A stretch of DNA of 62,165 nt from Oscillospiraceae bacterium (GCA_031262405.1 JAISHS010000007.1:1-62165), one strand, 5' to 3'. Counted from the first letter of the stretch, positions 16,929 through 25,679 are shown. Notes: generated from the sequence alone by a model not told the origin. Translations and numbers: made by a program.

Positions 16929-18130
16929 CAATTTGTAATCTGCCCAACAACCGCCTCAAACTTTTCTCTAAACTTTTCAGCTGTAGAGCAGTTGCAGATT
17001 GCATAGTCGCAGTTTTCCTCAAAAAAATCGTTCGGCTTCTGCGCGTCAATGCGCAGCCTCGCATACTCCTGTGAAACAGCGTCCCGCGCTACGAGCCGCG
17101 CAATTCGAGTCTCAGTCGGCGCGGTTATGGCAATCGTCGCCCGGCAGAGCGCGCCCGCGCCGCTCTCAATGAGGGCGATAGCGTCAACAGCGGCAAGGCT
17201 TCCCCCCGCCAGCGCAAACTCCTCGAGCCGACGCGTAATCTCCGAACACACAAACTTATGCGCGATAGCATTCAGATCGCCCAGCGCCTCCGGCTCCGAG
17301 AATACTATTTTACCCAAATCCTTGGTATCAAAACTACCCTCCGGCAAAATTCCCGGGAAACGCGCGTCAATCTCCGCCCTCAGAGCCGCGCTGCTGCGCA
17401 GAAGCTCATGATAAATCTCGTCCGCGTCCAGCACAAGCGCGCCGCGCTCTCGCAGAAGCTCCAGCGCCGTCGTCTTTCCGCAGCCGGTGCCGCCGGTAAT
17501 GCCGATAATCGTCAATCCCGCTACCAACTCCGCTGAAATATCCTCCGCGCTCAGCGCCCCCTGCCGCAAAATCCTAAACGGCACTGCCGACATATCGAGC
17601 ACCGTAGACTCCAGAGCGAGAGCACAGACTCCCCCGTCAATATAGCCGTCGATTTTCCCGTCAAAATACCCCAGCACCTGCCCTATGGCAACGGGGCTCT
17701 CCCCGCCCGAGGGGTTCGCGCTGGGACAGGCAAGCGGAAAGCTGAGCAGCCTCAAAACTTCAAGCGTCTTCTCGTGTCTCGGACAGCGCAGCCCGACGGT
17801 GCCGCCTCCGGCGCGGACTAGCTCCGGGACTGCTTCCTTCGCCTTCAAAACTATCGTCAGCGGCCCCGGCCAAAACCGCGCCGCCAATTTATAAGCCTGC
17901 GGGGGAACCTCCTCGCAGAGCGTAGAAATAGCCTGCGCGCCCGAAACCATAAGGCTCAGGGGTTTAGTCTCCGGCCTGCCCTTGAGCTCAAAAATCCGCG
18001 CGACAGTACCCTCGTCCAGCCCGTTTGCCGCGAGCCCATAGACCGTCTCCGTCGGCACGGCGACAAGACCGCCCTTTTTAAGCGCAAGCGCCGCCTGCTC
18101 TAAGTTCTCCGTAAAATCCCGCGTCTCCAT
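16922..18130 (-). CDS. Fused threonylcarbamoyl-AMP synthase and dephospho-CoA kinase
   Basis: The 402-residue protein joins two enzymes. Residues 1-200 are a YrdC/TsaC domain (VPTETVYGLAANG, LKGRPETKPL, CPSANPSG) that makes threonylcarbamoyl-AMP for the tRNA t6A modification. Residues about 206-400 are CoaE, with P-loop GGTGCGKT at 213-220 and LDADEIYHELL; CoaE phosphorylates dephospho-CoA in the last CoA step. Both halves keep their key motifs. It lacks the extra C-terminal Sua5 domain. It starts 5 bases after prfA ends, where many genomes carry prmC. Its stop codon lies in a heptamer repeat. Confidence 0.9.
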   Translation of the reverse strand: METRDFTENLEQAALALKKGGLVAVPTETVYGLAANGLDEGTVARIFELKGRPETKPLSLMVSGAQAISTLCEEVPPQAYKLAARFWPGPLTIVLKAKEAVPELVRAGGGTVGLRCPRHEKTLEVLRLLSFPLACPSANPSGGESPVAIGQVLGYFDGKIDGYIDGGVCALALESTVLDMSAVPFRILRQGALSAEDISAELVAGLTIIGITGGTGCGKTTALELLRERGALVLDADEIYHELLRSSAALRAEIDARFPGILPEGSFDTKDLGKIVFSEPEALGDLNAIAHKFVCSEITRRLEEFALAGGSLAAVDAIALIESGAGALCRATIAITAPTETRIARLVARDAVSQEYARLRIDAQKPNDFFEENCDYAICNCSTAEKFREKFEAVVGQITNCR

Positions 18131-18135
18131 GCCGC

Positions 18136-19212
18136 TTACGCCTCGGTCTGGGCGCGCATAAGATCGGCCTGGTGCGCCGTAATGAGCGCATCGACCAGCT
18201 CGTCCAAATCGCCGTTCATAATCTGCTCAATCTTATATAAAGTCAGTCCTATGCGGTGGTCGGTAACCCGCCCCTGCGGAAAGTTATAGGTGCGGATTCT
18301 CTCCGAGCGGTCGCCCGTGCCGACCTGACTCTTGCGCTCCGCGGCAAGCTCGGCGTTTTGCTTTTCGCGCTCGGCCTCATAGAGCCGCGAGGCGAGAATC
18401 TTCATCGCACGGTCGCGGTTCTTGTGCTGACTGCGCTCGTCCTGACACTCCACGACCGTCCCCGTGGGAAGGTGCGTAATGCGAATCGCGCTCTCCGTCT
18501 TGTTTACGTGCTGTCCGCCCGCGCCGGAGGATCGGAAGGTGTCTATCTGCAAATCTGCGGGGCTAATCTGAAAGTCCAGCTCGTCCATCTCCGGCAGCAC
18601 CGCAACCGTAACTGTGCTGGTGTGAATCCTGCCCGAGGCCTCGGTATCGGGAACGCGCTGAACCCTGTGCACTCCGCTTTCAAATTTGAGCCGCGAATAC
18701 GCTCCCGCCCCCTCGATTACGAAGCTTATTTCCTTAATACCGCCGATTTCCGTCTCGTTAATATTGGCAATCTCGGTTTTCCAGCGTCTGCCCTCGGCAT
18801 ACATCGAATACATCCGATAGAGGCTGTGCGCGAAAAGCGCCGCCTCCTCTCCTCCGGCTCCGCCGCGAATTTCAACTATAACGTTCTTGTCGTCGTTGGG
18901 GTCGCGCGGCAAAAGAAGAATTTTAAGCTCGCCCTCCTGCTGCTCCATATTTCGCTTTGCTTCCTCAAATTCCTCCCGAAGCAGCTCGCGAAACTCAGGA
19001 TCGTCCGTCCCGCCGTCGAGAAGCTCTCGCGCCTCCCGCGCGGTACTCTCCGCCTTGCAGTAGCGCCGAAACGCCTCGACAACTGGAGAAAGGGTCTTTA
19101 GCTCCTGTGCAAGCTTGGCATAGACCGCCGGATCGGAATACACCTCCGGCGTTTCCATCCTGCCCTCAATCGCAACATATTTTTCTTCAATCTCTCTGAG
19201 CTTGTCAATCAT
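18136..19212 (-). CDS. prfA: Peptide chain release factor 1
   Basis: RF1 (358 residues) ends translation at UAA and UAG. The GGQ motif that triggers peptide release is in SSGAGGQHVNKTES. The codon-recognition tripeptide has the RF1-type P-x-T form (RVPDTEASGR) rather than SPF of RF2. Length matches the family. It sits in the minus-strand block between hexokinase (19-base gap) and the Sua5-CoaE fusion. The Shine-Dalgarno is weak, so coupling to the upstream gene is likely. Confidence 0.95.
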   Translation of the reverse strand: MIDKLREIEEKYVAIEGRMETPEVYSDPAVYAKLAQELKTLSPVVEAFRRYCKAESTAREARELLDGGTDDPEFRELLREEFEEAKRNMEQQEGELKILLLPRDPNDDKNVIVEIRGGAGGEEAALFAHSLYRMYSMYAEGRRWKTEIANINETEIGGIKEISFVIEGAGAYSRLKFESGVHRVQRVPDTEASGRIHTSTVTVAVLPEMDELDFQISPADLQIDTFRSSGAGGQHVNKTESAIRITHLPTGTVVECQDERSQHKNRDRAMKILASRLYEAEREKQNAELAAERKSQVGTGDRSERIRTYNFPQGRVTDHRIGLTLYKIEQIMNGDLDELVDALITAHQADLMRAQTEA

Positions 19213-19231
19213 AGATTATCAGTTTTCCTTA

Positions 19232-20512
19232 TTATTTGTTAAGCAGCGCCGCCAGTGCCGAGCCCGCGAGATTGGCGTCTCCGGCATATTTAACCTTCGC
19301 AAACCGCCCAAGCTTAAATGCAAGCTCCTCGTGCATATAGCGGTCAAACATATCTTTAAACAGAAGGGAATTGTGGAACATCGAACCGTCCGGCACGACA
19401 TAGAAGGGACGATTCTCGCTCTTCCCGTGATCCCCATGAAGGACAAGCGCCACTATATTCGCACAGACGAGCTTTGCCGCCCTCTCGAAGGCGGCGGTAA
19501 TCATCGCGCGGAGCTTTTCCGCGTCCTGTGTTTCGCACATACGGGCAACTGCGTTGTCCTGTCCCCGCATGAAGGCGTCCAGCTCGGGCGTTGTAAACTG
19601 CAGGCCGCCCTCGCGGGCCTGAGTCGCGAAAAGCTCGCTCATCAGGCCGTCCTGCGCGGCTATGTTCGCGATATTCGTGACCAGCTTTCCAATATATGCC
19701 CCGCTTATCATCTTTTCAAAGGGCGCCTTCCCCGGTGCAACCGACTCCCTATCCAAAATCTCGTCCGCAAGACCCCCTCCGCCGCCGTTAAAATAGGCGG
19801 ACTCGCAGTTTATAATCATGTCGGCGGCTCCGGGAAGCTTTCCGATGCGCTCTCCCCGCTCAAGATAGCAGCTGTTGGCTCCGGTGCCGAGAATAAGCCC
19901 CGCCAGTCCGTCGGCGTCGTCGCGCAGACCCATATGCGCAATGCCCCCCATGAGACTTGCTATCGTGTCGTTTAAAACCACAAAGCTCTTTTGCTCCGAA
20001 ACCCCGCGCGCGCGAAGCGCTTGCGTCATGGCCTGCCCTATCATAACTCCCGCCGCGCCCTTTACTCTGACCTCTTTCGAAAGGTTTATAATCCTCCCGT
20101 CGCGGTTCGAGGTAATCTCCACCGGATAGGAAAAGCAAAAGGCAATCGTATCCGAATAGGGGCATAGGGGAGCCACCTTCTGCGCTAAAATATCAAAAAA
20201 CTCCTCTACGGAAACTTCGCCGTTGGAGCCGGGCATACAAGACTTCTGATAGTGCTGCGTCTCCGGCTTACCGCCTGTGAAGGTTACGAGTCCCACCCTC
20301 AAATTTGTCCCTCCGGCGTCCAGCGCAATAACCGGCTCGCCGTCAGCAATCTGCCCGTCCACAGAAAGATAGCTCGGAATCATCGGCAGGGATGAGCCCT
20401 CCCCCGACAGGCCCTTCTCCATCTCGGCAATGTATTTCTCGGCAATCTTGCCGACGTCAGTCTGTTCGGGGAGCATATTCAGCTTTTCCAGCAGCTTTTC
20501 TATCTTTTCCAT
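19232..20512 (-). CDS. Hexokinase, eukaryotic-type family
   Basis: This 426-residue sugar kinase has the actin-like fold motifs ALDAGGTNLRVGLVTF (phosphate 1), CFSYPVE, VLNDTIASLMGG (catalytic Asp) and LGTGANSCYLE (phosphate 2), spaced as in the eukaryotic hexokinase/glucokinase family rather than bacterial ROK kinases. It would phosphorylate glucose or a related hexose. AAGGAG lies 6 bases before the ATG. It is between the lipid kinase and prfA genes on the same strand. Confidence 0.85.
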   Translation of the reverse strand: MEKIEKLLEKLNMLPEQTDVGKIAEKYIAEMEKGLSGEGSSLPMIPSYLSVDGQIADGEPVIALDAGGTNLRVGLVTFTGGKPETQHYQKSCMPGSNGEVSVEEFFDILAQKVAPLCPYSDTIAFCFSYPVEITSNRDGRIINLSKEVRVKGAAGVMIGQAMTQALRARGVSEQKSFVVLNDTIASLMGGIAHMGLRDDADGLAGLILGTGANSCYLERGERIGKLPGAADMIINCESAYFNGGGGGLADEILDRESVAPGKAPFEKMISGAYIGKLVTNIANIAAQDGLMSELFATQAREGGLQFTTPELDAFMRGQDNAVARMCETQDAEKLRAMITAAFERAAKLVCANIVALVLHGDHGKSENRPFYVVPDGSMFHNSLLFKDMFDRYMHEELAFKLGRFAKVKYAGDANLAGSALAALLNK

Positions 20513-20570
20513 TATATCTCCTTAAAACACTAAATTCGAAATAGTCCGCCGGGGCGGTATGTAAATCGCG

Positions 20571-21473
20571 TCACGCCGGTACAATAAACCTCAGCGCCTT
20601 CGGCGCAACCTCCGCCGTGAAGGTGCGCGCCCTGTAAATCTCCCCGTCCAGCGCATAGATAGTGTCGGCGCTCTCAGAGACCACCTCAATTTTCGCCGCC
20701 CGCCAATATAAAAAGGTATCCTCCAGCTTTGGCCTGTCCAGATGCTCTCCCTTGGCATAAACGCCCACTAGGGAAGCAAATTTCAGCCGCGATACGGGCT
20801 TTACCACGCACAGCTCCAGGAGCCCGTCGTCGAGCACAGCTCTCGGCGCGCAGTGGAAGGAGCCGCCCACAAACTGCCCGTTTGCAATGGTGCATAGGGT
20901 AATTGGCTCGTTGATAACCGTCCTGCCGTCGGCGCGGATTGTGCAGCCGGTCTTCTCATTTTTCGCGAAGGCCTTCGCAACGCCGGCAAAATACGCCATC
21001 TTGCCCTTGAAAATTAATTTATTTTTTATCTCAATCATGGTCTGGGCGACCGCCGCCTCCAGCCCGAAGTTGCAGACATTTACGCAATATCTCCCGTTAA
21101 CGGCAATGAGATCGGTCAGACTAATCTGCCCGCTCATAAGCGCCAAGGGATCTAAAAAGCGCTCCGCGCCGCCGAAGGACTTGACAAAGTCGTTCCCGCT
21201 CCCGCAGGGATAACAGCCCACCGCCGCATGAGGAAACTGAGCTGCCCCATTCACGACCTCGTTTAGCGTGCCGTCGCCTCCGCAGGAATAAAAACGCTTC
21301 TCTTCCCCGTCTTGACTGCTGATTTTTTTCACATAATCCGTCGCGTCACCGGCATATTTTGTATAGTACACGGAAACATCGTCGCGACGCCCCAAAGCTT
21401 CAATCGCGGAGACAATACTCTCTTCGCTGCCCCGACGCCCCGCCGCCGGGTTGATGACAAAATAATGCTTCAC
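20571..21473 (-). CDS. Diacylglycerol kinase-like lipid kinase
   Basis: The 300-residue protein has the DAGK catalytic domain: FVINPAAGRRG at the N-terminus, the nucleotide-binding CGGDGTLNEVVNG and PCGSGNDFVKS. It probably phosphorylates diacylglycerol or a related lipid at the membrane, as DgkB/YegS proteins do. I prefer the GTG at 21473, after GAGGTAA. The ATG at 21512 would be nearly leaderless, given a promoter at 21521-21549. It is the first gene of a long minus-strand block. Confidence 0.85.
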   Translation of the reverse strand: MKHYFVINPAAGRRGSEESIVSAIEALGRRDDVSVYYTKYAGDATDYVKKISSQDGEEKRFYSCGGDGTLNEVVNGAAQFPHAAVGCYPCGSGNDFVKSFGGAERFLDPLALMSGQISLTDLIAVNGRYCVNVCNFGLEAAVAQTMIEIKNKLIFKGKMAYFAGVAKAFAKNEKTGCTIRADGRTVINEPITLCTIANGQFVGGSFHCAPRAVLDDGLLELCVVKPVSRLKFASLVGVYAKGEHLDRPKLEDTFLYWRAAKIEVVSESADTIYALDGEIYRARTFTAEVAPKALRFIVPA

Positions 21474-21520
21474 CTGCGTTACCTCAACTATAAACCAGAA
21501 ATTTTTACACATACACCATA

Positions 21521-21549
21521 ATAATACAGATAGAAATAAATGTCATCAA
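21521..21549 (-). promoter_or_regulatory. Sigma-A promoter of the lipid kinase-prfA block
   Basis: TTGATG (21549-21544) and TATTAT (21526-21521) on the minus strand have a 17-base spacer. The start site would be near 21514. Confidence 0.65.
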
Positions 21550-21600
21550 CATTTTTAGGCAAATTTCACTTTTTTTATTATAAACTTTTTGTGCGGGATT

Positions 21601-21648
21601 AAAAAAGTGGCGCCCCCGCCGGAGAAAAGCTCCAATGCGGAAGCGCCG
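21601..21648 (-). terminator. Terminator of spo0A
   Basis: On the minus strand a long GC-rich hairpin (GGCGC..CCGC with GGCGG..GGCGCC, inner GGAG/CTCC) is followed by ACTTTTTT. It lies about 50 bases past the spo0A stop. Confidence 0.75.
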
Positions 21649-21695
21649 CGCGGTTTGCTATATTAAAGTCCATGCTCATACCCCTAGTATATTTT

Positions 21696-22487
21696 TTATC
21701 TTTCTCCCGCAGCTTTCCTTCTGAGACTGAGGCAGTCGGCAATCATGGCTATGAATTCGCTGTTTGTGGGCTTGCCCTTCACATTGGAGACCGTGTAACC
21801 GAAAAATTTCTGGAGGGTCTCGATATCGCCTCTGTCCCAGGCAACTTCAATCGCGTGGCGGATTGCCCGCTCAACCCGTGACGGTGTGGTGTCAAACCTT
21901 CTGGCGACCTCGGGATAAAGAATCTTCGTAACCGAATTAATGGTGTCCATATCGCAAATCGTCATGATAATGGCTTCCCTGAGATATTGATAGCCCTTTA
22001 TGTGCGCGGGAACGCCGATCTCATGTAAAACCTCCGTAACAACGGATTCTAAGCTTCCGTCCTGCCTGTAAATCTGAACTCCCTGACGCCTCGAGCTGTT
22101 CCTGTTCGGGTTCGGATTGAGCGCGACGCGTATACGGCTCAAAAGCGCCGGCATATCACAGGGCTTTGGCATGAAATAATAAGCTCCCATGTCCGCCGCC
22201 TCCTGAATAACGTGCTCGTTGAAGAAGCCGGAGACTATTATAATCGGCGGAATCTGCTGCTGCCTGTCTGACAGCTTATGCAGGACTCCCAACCCGTCCA
22301 GCTTAGTAAGTACCAAATCCATCAGCACGACGTCAGGATGCTTGTCCAATATAAGCTCCACCGCCTCGATTCCGTCCCCCGCCGTGCAGACCACCGTCAT
22401 ATCCTCCTCAGCGGAAATAGTATCCGCCATGAGGTAACGAAAGTCCTCACTCGAGTCCACTATCATGACCCTAATTTTCTTGTCCAT
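21696..22487 (-). CDS. spo0A: Sporulation master regulator Spo0A
   Basis: The 263-residue response regulator has an N-terminal receiver with phospho-acceptor D57 (VVLMDLVL), acidic residues at 11-15 and Lys in FMPKPCD, and the Spo0A-specific C-terminal DNA-binding domain with recognition-helix region [18 protein letters not shown]. Phosphorylated Spo0A binds 0A boxes and commits cells to sporulation. The start is the second of two adjacent ATGs, 6-7 bases after AGGAGG. It follows spoIVB on the same strand, the conserved order in spore formers. Two 0A-like sites lie upstream. Confidence 0.96.
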   Translation of the reverse strand: MDKKIRVMIVDSSEDFRYLMADTISAEEDMTVVCTAGDGIEAVELILDKHPDVVLMDLVLTKLDGLGVLHKLSDRQQQIPPIIIVSGFFNEHVIQEAADMGAYYFMPKPCDMPALLSRIRVALNPNPNRNSSRRQGVQIYRQDGSLESVVTEVLHEIGVPAHIKGYQYLREAIIMTICDMDTINSVTKILYPEVARRFDTTPSRVERAIRHAIEVAWDRGDIETLQKFFGYTVSNVKGKPTNSEFIAMIADCLSLRRKAAGER

Positions 22488-22587
22488 CATTGCCCTCCTC
22501 AAAATATAGTGCGGTAAGCATTTATATTTTTCTTCGTACTATTCCGCTAATTGAATTTAACTTAACACATTTTTACCCGTTACGCAA

Positions 22588-22618
22588 CAAAAAGCTGCTC
22601 AAGTTCAACAGCTTTTTG
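22588..22618 (-). terminator. Terminator of spoIVB
   Basis: A 10-bp perfect stem, CAAAAAGCTG (22588-22597) with CAGCTTTTTG (22609-22618), has an 11-base loop. On the minus strand the right arm itself ends in a T-run. It separates spoIVB from the spo0A promoter region. Confidence 0.8.
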
Positions 22619-22627
22619 TCTACATAA

Positions 22628-22690
22628 TTCGACGAAATATTACATTTCTCCCAAATACTCTATTCCCCGACTTTTCCCTCGTTCGACAAA
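22628..22690 (-). promoter_or_regulatory. Two 0A-box-like sites upstream of spo0A
   Basis: On the minus strand TTTGTCGAA (22690-22682) is an exact 0A box, and TTCGTCGAA (22636-22628) differs at one position. They are 54 bases apart, between the spoIVB stop and its terminator, about 140-200 bases before the spo0A ATG. Autoregulation of spo0A is established in Bacillus; here it is inferred. Confidence 0.6.
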
Positions 22691-22705
22691 GCTCGAAAGC
22701 TTGTA

Positions 22706-23728
22706 TTATGAGGCTGCCGACTCAGTCAGCATTTTCTCTGCCGAGACCCCGTATCCGCTTGTCGGGTCGGCTAACATAACATGTGTGACCGCTCCGACTA
22801 GTCTGCCGTTCTGAATGATCGGACTGCCGCTCATTCCCTGTACGATTCCGCCCGTCAGCTCCAAGAGTCTGGGGTCGGTAATCTTCAGCATCATCGTCCT
22901 GCCGCTGTAATCGTCGTGATATACCCTGACTATTTCCAGCTCAAATTCTTCAACAACCTGACCTGTGATGTTCGATCTCACGGTCGCTTTTCCAAGCTCA
23001 ATTTCGTCCTCGGAAGCAACAGGCAGCGCCTCGTCTGCGTCCGGCGTCCCGACGTCCAGCACGCCGAAAATTCCGTGTCCTGTGTTGCTCTCAATGGTTC
23101 CCCTCTGATTATTAATGTCAAAGCTGCCTCGCAGCTCTCCCGGCGTACCTTCAATACCCTTTACGACCCCTACGACCGACGACTCGAGAATGCAGCCGCT
23201 GCCCAGCGGCACAATTATACCCGTGTCAACATCGCAGATCGCGTGTCCAAGTCCGCCGAAGCGCCCCGTCTCCGGATCGTAATAGGTCAGCGTTCCGATA
23301 CCGGAAATGCTGTCGCGCAGCCAAAGCCCAAGCTCGGCTCTTCCGGAGCTGTAGTCGGGCGTAATCGCCAGCTTCATCGTCTGTTCTCCGCGCCTCACGG
23401 TCACCGTAGTCTCTCCGCTAAGGCTCTCAATGGCGCTCTGGAAATCCTTAACGCCCTCAATACTCGTCCCGCCGATTTCCGTTATCAAATCCCCCGGCAA
23501 GACGCCCGCCAGAGCCGCCGGCGAAGGCGCTCCGCCCGATGTGGAGGCCAGCCCCGCCGTCATAACTCCCGGCGTGTGCATCTCAATACCGACGGTGCAG
23601 CCCATCGGCACAAGCGTCTTTCCCGTCCCCTGCGCCTGCGCCGGAGTCGCTGACACCGACATAGCAAGCAGCACCGCCGCGGCAAAGACGCCGGGCCTCC
23701 ACGTTTCTCTTTTTAAAATACCTCTCAT
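22706..23728 (-). CDS. spoIVB: SpoIVB peptidase
   Basis: The 340-residue S55 serine protease has a signal/anchor helix (about 12-32), a PDZ domain (LPGDLITEIGG, about 75-125) and the protease domain with catalytic His in GGLGHAICD and catalytic Ser in VQGMSGSPIIQNG. In spore formers SpoIVB is made in the forespore under sigma-G, and cleaves SpoIVFA to let sigma-K be activated in the mother cell. I could not find a convincing sigma-G promoter upstream. Its position before spo0A is the classic arrangement. Confidence 0.95.
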   Translation of the reverse strand: MRGILKRETWRPGVFAAAVLLAMSVSATPAQAQGTGKTLVPMGCTVGIEMHTPGVMTAGLASTSGGAPSPAALAGVLPGDLITEIGGTSIEGVKDFQSAIESLSGETTVTVRRGEQTMKLAITPDYSSGRAELGLWLRDSISGIGTLTYYDPETGRFGGLGHAICDVDTGIIVPLGSGCILESSVVGVVKGIEGTPGELRGSFDINNQRGTIESNTGHGIFGVLDVGTPDADEALPVASEDEIELGKATVRSNITGQVVEEFELEIVRVYHDDYSGRTMMLKITDPRLLELTGGIVQGMSGSPIIQNGRLVGAVTHVMLADPTSGYGVSAEKMLTESAAS

Positions 23729-24074
23729 CCGCTTTACCCCGTTTATTCTATATATCTTTTTATAAACAGCGAAAAAACAAAACAGCCGTTTTGCTTCAAT
23801 GCAGAATGCTTCACTGTCCGAATTAAGTATGTGTCGGCTTTGCAGAAAATAAAATGCTCGGGCGGCTGAAAATTTTGCTCTGATTTCCTGTTTGTCTCTC
23901 GCGCCTTAAAACACTGGAAGCCTTGAGTTTTGGTATATCCTGCTTCGTCAGTTTCAGCGCATCGACAAAATTTCCACTATGTTATTGTAGACATTAGCGC
24001 GGCAATTATCTGCTTTTTATAATTCCAATTTTTATGTATAAAATATCCGCTGTCGACCTTGAAAGGAGCCTCCT
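23729..24074. other. Divergent intergenic region, spoIVB to M14 peptidase
   Basis: These 346 bases hold no ORF I can support. A TATAAA (24037-24042) preceded by TG may be a -10 for the M14 gene, but no good -35 accompanies it. There is a weak AAACAGCCGTTTT hairpin near 23778. Nothing else is recognisable. Confidence 0.5.
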
Positions 24075-24965
24075 ATGAACGAATCATCGCCCCGCAGCTT
24101 TAACGGAGCAAAAGACATACTCAACCAGATGTATGCCCTGCCTTGGATAAACCCCGCCGTCTGGCTTGCGGAAATCGGTCAGAGCGTAATCGGTTATCCG
24201 ATTTTGGCGGCGGGAATCGGAAACGGACGCCGTCGGGTAATCTTCACGGCAGCCCACCACGGCAACGAGTGGCTCACGGGGCTAGTGCTCCTGCGCTTTC
24301 TGCGCGAGCTTGCAATCCGCCGCGAATGGCAATATGTGCTAAACTCAAACACGCTTATCTTCGTCCCGCTCGTCAACCCCGACGGCGTGGATATAGCCTC
24401 CGGCGCTCTCGCACGCGGCTACTACTACGACAGGGCGCTTGCAATCTCCCGCAACTACCCCGCAATACCCTTTCCCACCGGCTGGAAGGCAAATATCAAC
24501 GGCGTGGACTTAAATCTTCAATACCCCGCCCGCTGGGAGGAAGCCAAGGAGCTTAAATACGCCGCGGGCTTCGTCTCCCCCGCCCCGCGCGACTTTGTCG
24601 GCGCATATCCGCTCCAAGCTCCTGAGGCGGCGGCTCTGGCCGCCCTCACGGAAAATCTCGCGCCGGAGCTTATAATAGCTCTCCACAGTCAGGGCGAGGT
24701 CATATACTATATGTCCAACGGCTACGCCCCCGAGGGCACCTTCCCGCTGGTGCAGGAGATGGCGGACGCAAGCGGCTATACTCTGGAGGCGACGCCGTCC
24801 TTCAGCGACAACGCCGGTTACAAGGACTGGTTCATCTCCCGCTTTGACCGCCCCGGCTTCACAATCGAGATGGGTCTGGGCGAAAATCCCCTGCCCCTCT
24901 CGCAGCTCGACTCTATCTATGCCCGCGTCGCCCCAATGCTTTTATTAGCGGCGAATGGAAAATAA
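24075..24965 (+). CDS. M14 carboxypeptidase, gamma-D-glutamyl-diamino acid peptidase-like
   Basis: The 296-residue M14 zinc peptidase has the HxxE zinc motif in AAHHGNEW (about residues 59-66), the third ligand in ALHSQGE, and the catalytic glutamate in TIEMG near the C-terminus. The NPDGVDI loop and GVDLNLQYPARW are typical of endopeptidase I-like enzymes that cut gamma-D-Glu-diaminopimelate bonds of peptidoglycan. No signal peptide is visible, which suggests action on recycled muropeptides or in sporulation. GAAAGGAG precedes the ATG. Confidence 0.85.
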   Translation: MNESSPRSFNGAKDILNQMYALPWINPAVWLAEIGQSVIGYPILAAGIGNGRRRVIFTAAHHGNEWLTGLVLLRFLRELAIRREWQYVLNSNTLIFVPLVNPDGVDIASGALARGYYYDRALAISRNYPAIPFPTGWKANINGVDLNLQYPARWEEAKELKYAAGFVSPAPRDFVGAYPLQAPEAAALAALTENLAPELIIALHSQGEVIYYMSNGYAPEGTFPLVQEMADASGYTLEATPSFSDNAGYKDWFISRFDRPGFTIEMGLGENPLPLSQLDSIYARVAPMLLLAANGK

Positions 24966-24967
24966 GC

Positions 24968-25046
24968 CGGATAAATATTATTTATTATCTATTATTTATT
25001 ATTTTGAAATTAGCAGTGGCAAGACTTAGTCTTGCCACTGCTAATT
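24968..25046. terminator. Degenerate heptamer run and perfect 19-bp bidirectional hairpin
   Basis: The AT-rich run 24968-25006 contains ATTATCTATTATTTATTATT. After it, 25008-25026 and 25028-25046 are perfect inverted repeats (AATTAGCAGTGGCAAGACT and its complement) around a single T. The hairpin separates the convergent M14 (+) and CBS (-) genes and has T-rich flanks on one side. Confidence 0.75.
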
Positions 25047-25050
25047 ACAG

Positions 25051-25479
25051 TTAGGCTTTCCTAAAGTTGCCCGAGATTTCCGTCAGTGCTTTGGCAGCCT
25101 CCATCTTGCAGTCGGCGCTTCTGGCAATGTCCGCGAGCGCGACGATTCCGACGAGCATTCCGCCCTCCGTTACCGGAAGACGGCGCACGCGCGACGACGC
25201 CATCTTCTGGGAAACCTTCTCCGTGCTGTCGCTCGAGTCCGCCGTAACCAGATTGCGGGACATAATCTCGCTGACCTTAATCACCGAGGCGTCCTCATCG
25301 GCGGCGACGCAGCGCAGCACGATATCGCGGTCGGTAACGATGCCCTTGAGCTTCCCGCGGCTGTCATGCACAGGCAGAGAGCCGATGTTGTTGCGCTTTA
25401 AAAGCTTTGCCGCCGCGCTGACGCTCTCGTCCTCGCGAATCGAAATTACATTTCCCGTCATAATTTCTCCGATGTTCAT
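25051..25479 (-). CDS. CBS-domain pair protein
   Basis: This 142-residue protein is made of two CBS domains (about 1-60 and 70-130; IGEIMTGNVISI, GIVTDRDIVLR, RRLPVTEGGMLVGIV) and a short tail. Stand-alone CBS pairs bind adenosine nucleotides and act as energy or ion-strength sensors, usually through a partner protein that is not identifiable here. AAAGGATGGG precedes the ATG. It is monocistronic by position. Confidence 0.85.
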   Translation of the reverse strand: MNIGEIMTGNVISIREDESVSAAAKLLKRNNIGSLPVHDSRGKLKGIVTDRDIVLRCVAADEDASVIKVSEIMSRNLVTADSSDSTEKVSQKMASSRVRRLPVTEGGMLVGIVALADIARSADCKMEAAKALTEISGNFRKA

Positions 25480-25538
25480 AAATAACCCATCCTTTCAAAA
25501 ATAAGTATAAAATGATAAATCTAAAATAAGTATCACAC

Positions 25539-25593
25539 AATTTGCGATGTATTATACTCAAAACAAAATTTTGGGCATAATACATCGCAAATT
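25539..25593. repeat. 17-bp inverted repeat with nested palindrome
   Basis: AATTTGCGATGTATTAT (25539-25555) is perfectly repeated in inverse at 25577-25593. The 21-base loop contains the inner palindrome CAAAATTTTG. It lies between the divergent CBS and glnS genes, upstream of the glnS promoter. It could be an operator, a cruciform or a small palindromic insertion. Confidence 0.75.
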
Positions 25594-25602
25594 AATTAAT
25601 AT

Positions 25603-25650
25603 TGAGTCGCACTAAAGCGCGACTCAGTAATTCTCAATTCTCAATTGCCC
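25603..25650. repeat. TCGC palindrome plus AATTGAG repeats
   Basis: TGAGTCGC and GCGACTCA face each other across 8 bases (about 25602-25625), followed by TTCTCAATTCTCAATTG. The same pairing of a TCGC palindrome with AATTGAG units occurs near 9420-9540 and 41959-42013. Confidence 0.7.
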
Positions 25651-25679
25651 TTGTAATTTCCTACGGCAACGTATATAAT
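25651..25679 (+). promoter_or_regulatory. Sigma-A promoter of glnS
   Basis: TTGTAA (25651-25656) and TATAAT (25674-25679) have a 17-base spacer. The leader of about 62 bases contains a small GGGT/ACCC hairpin but no T-box. Confidence 0.75.
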
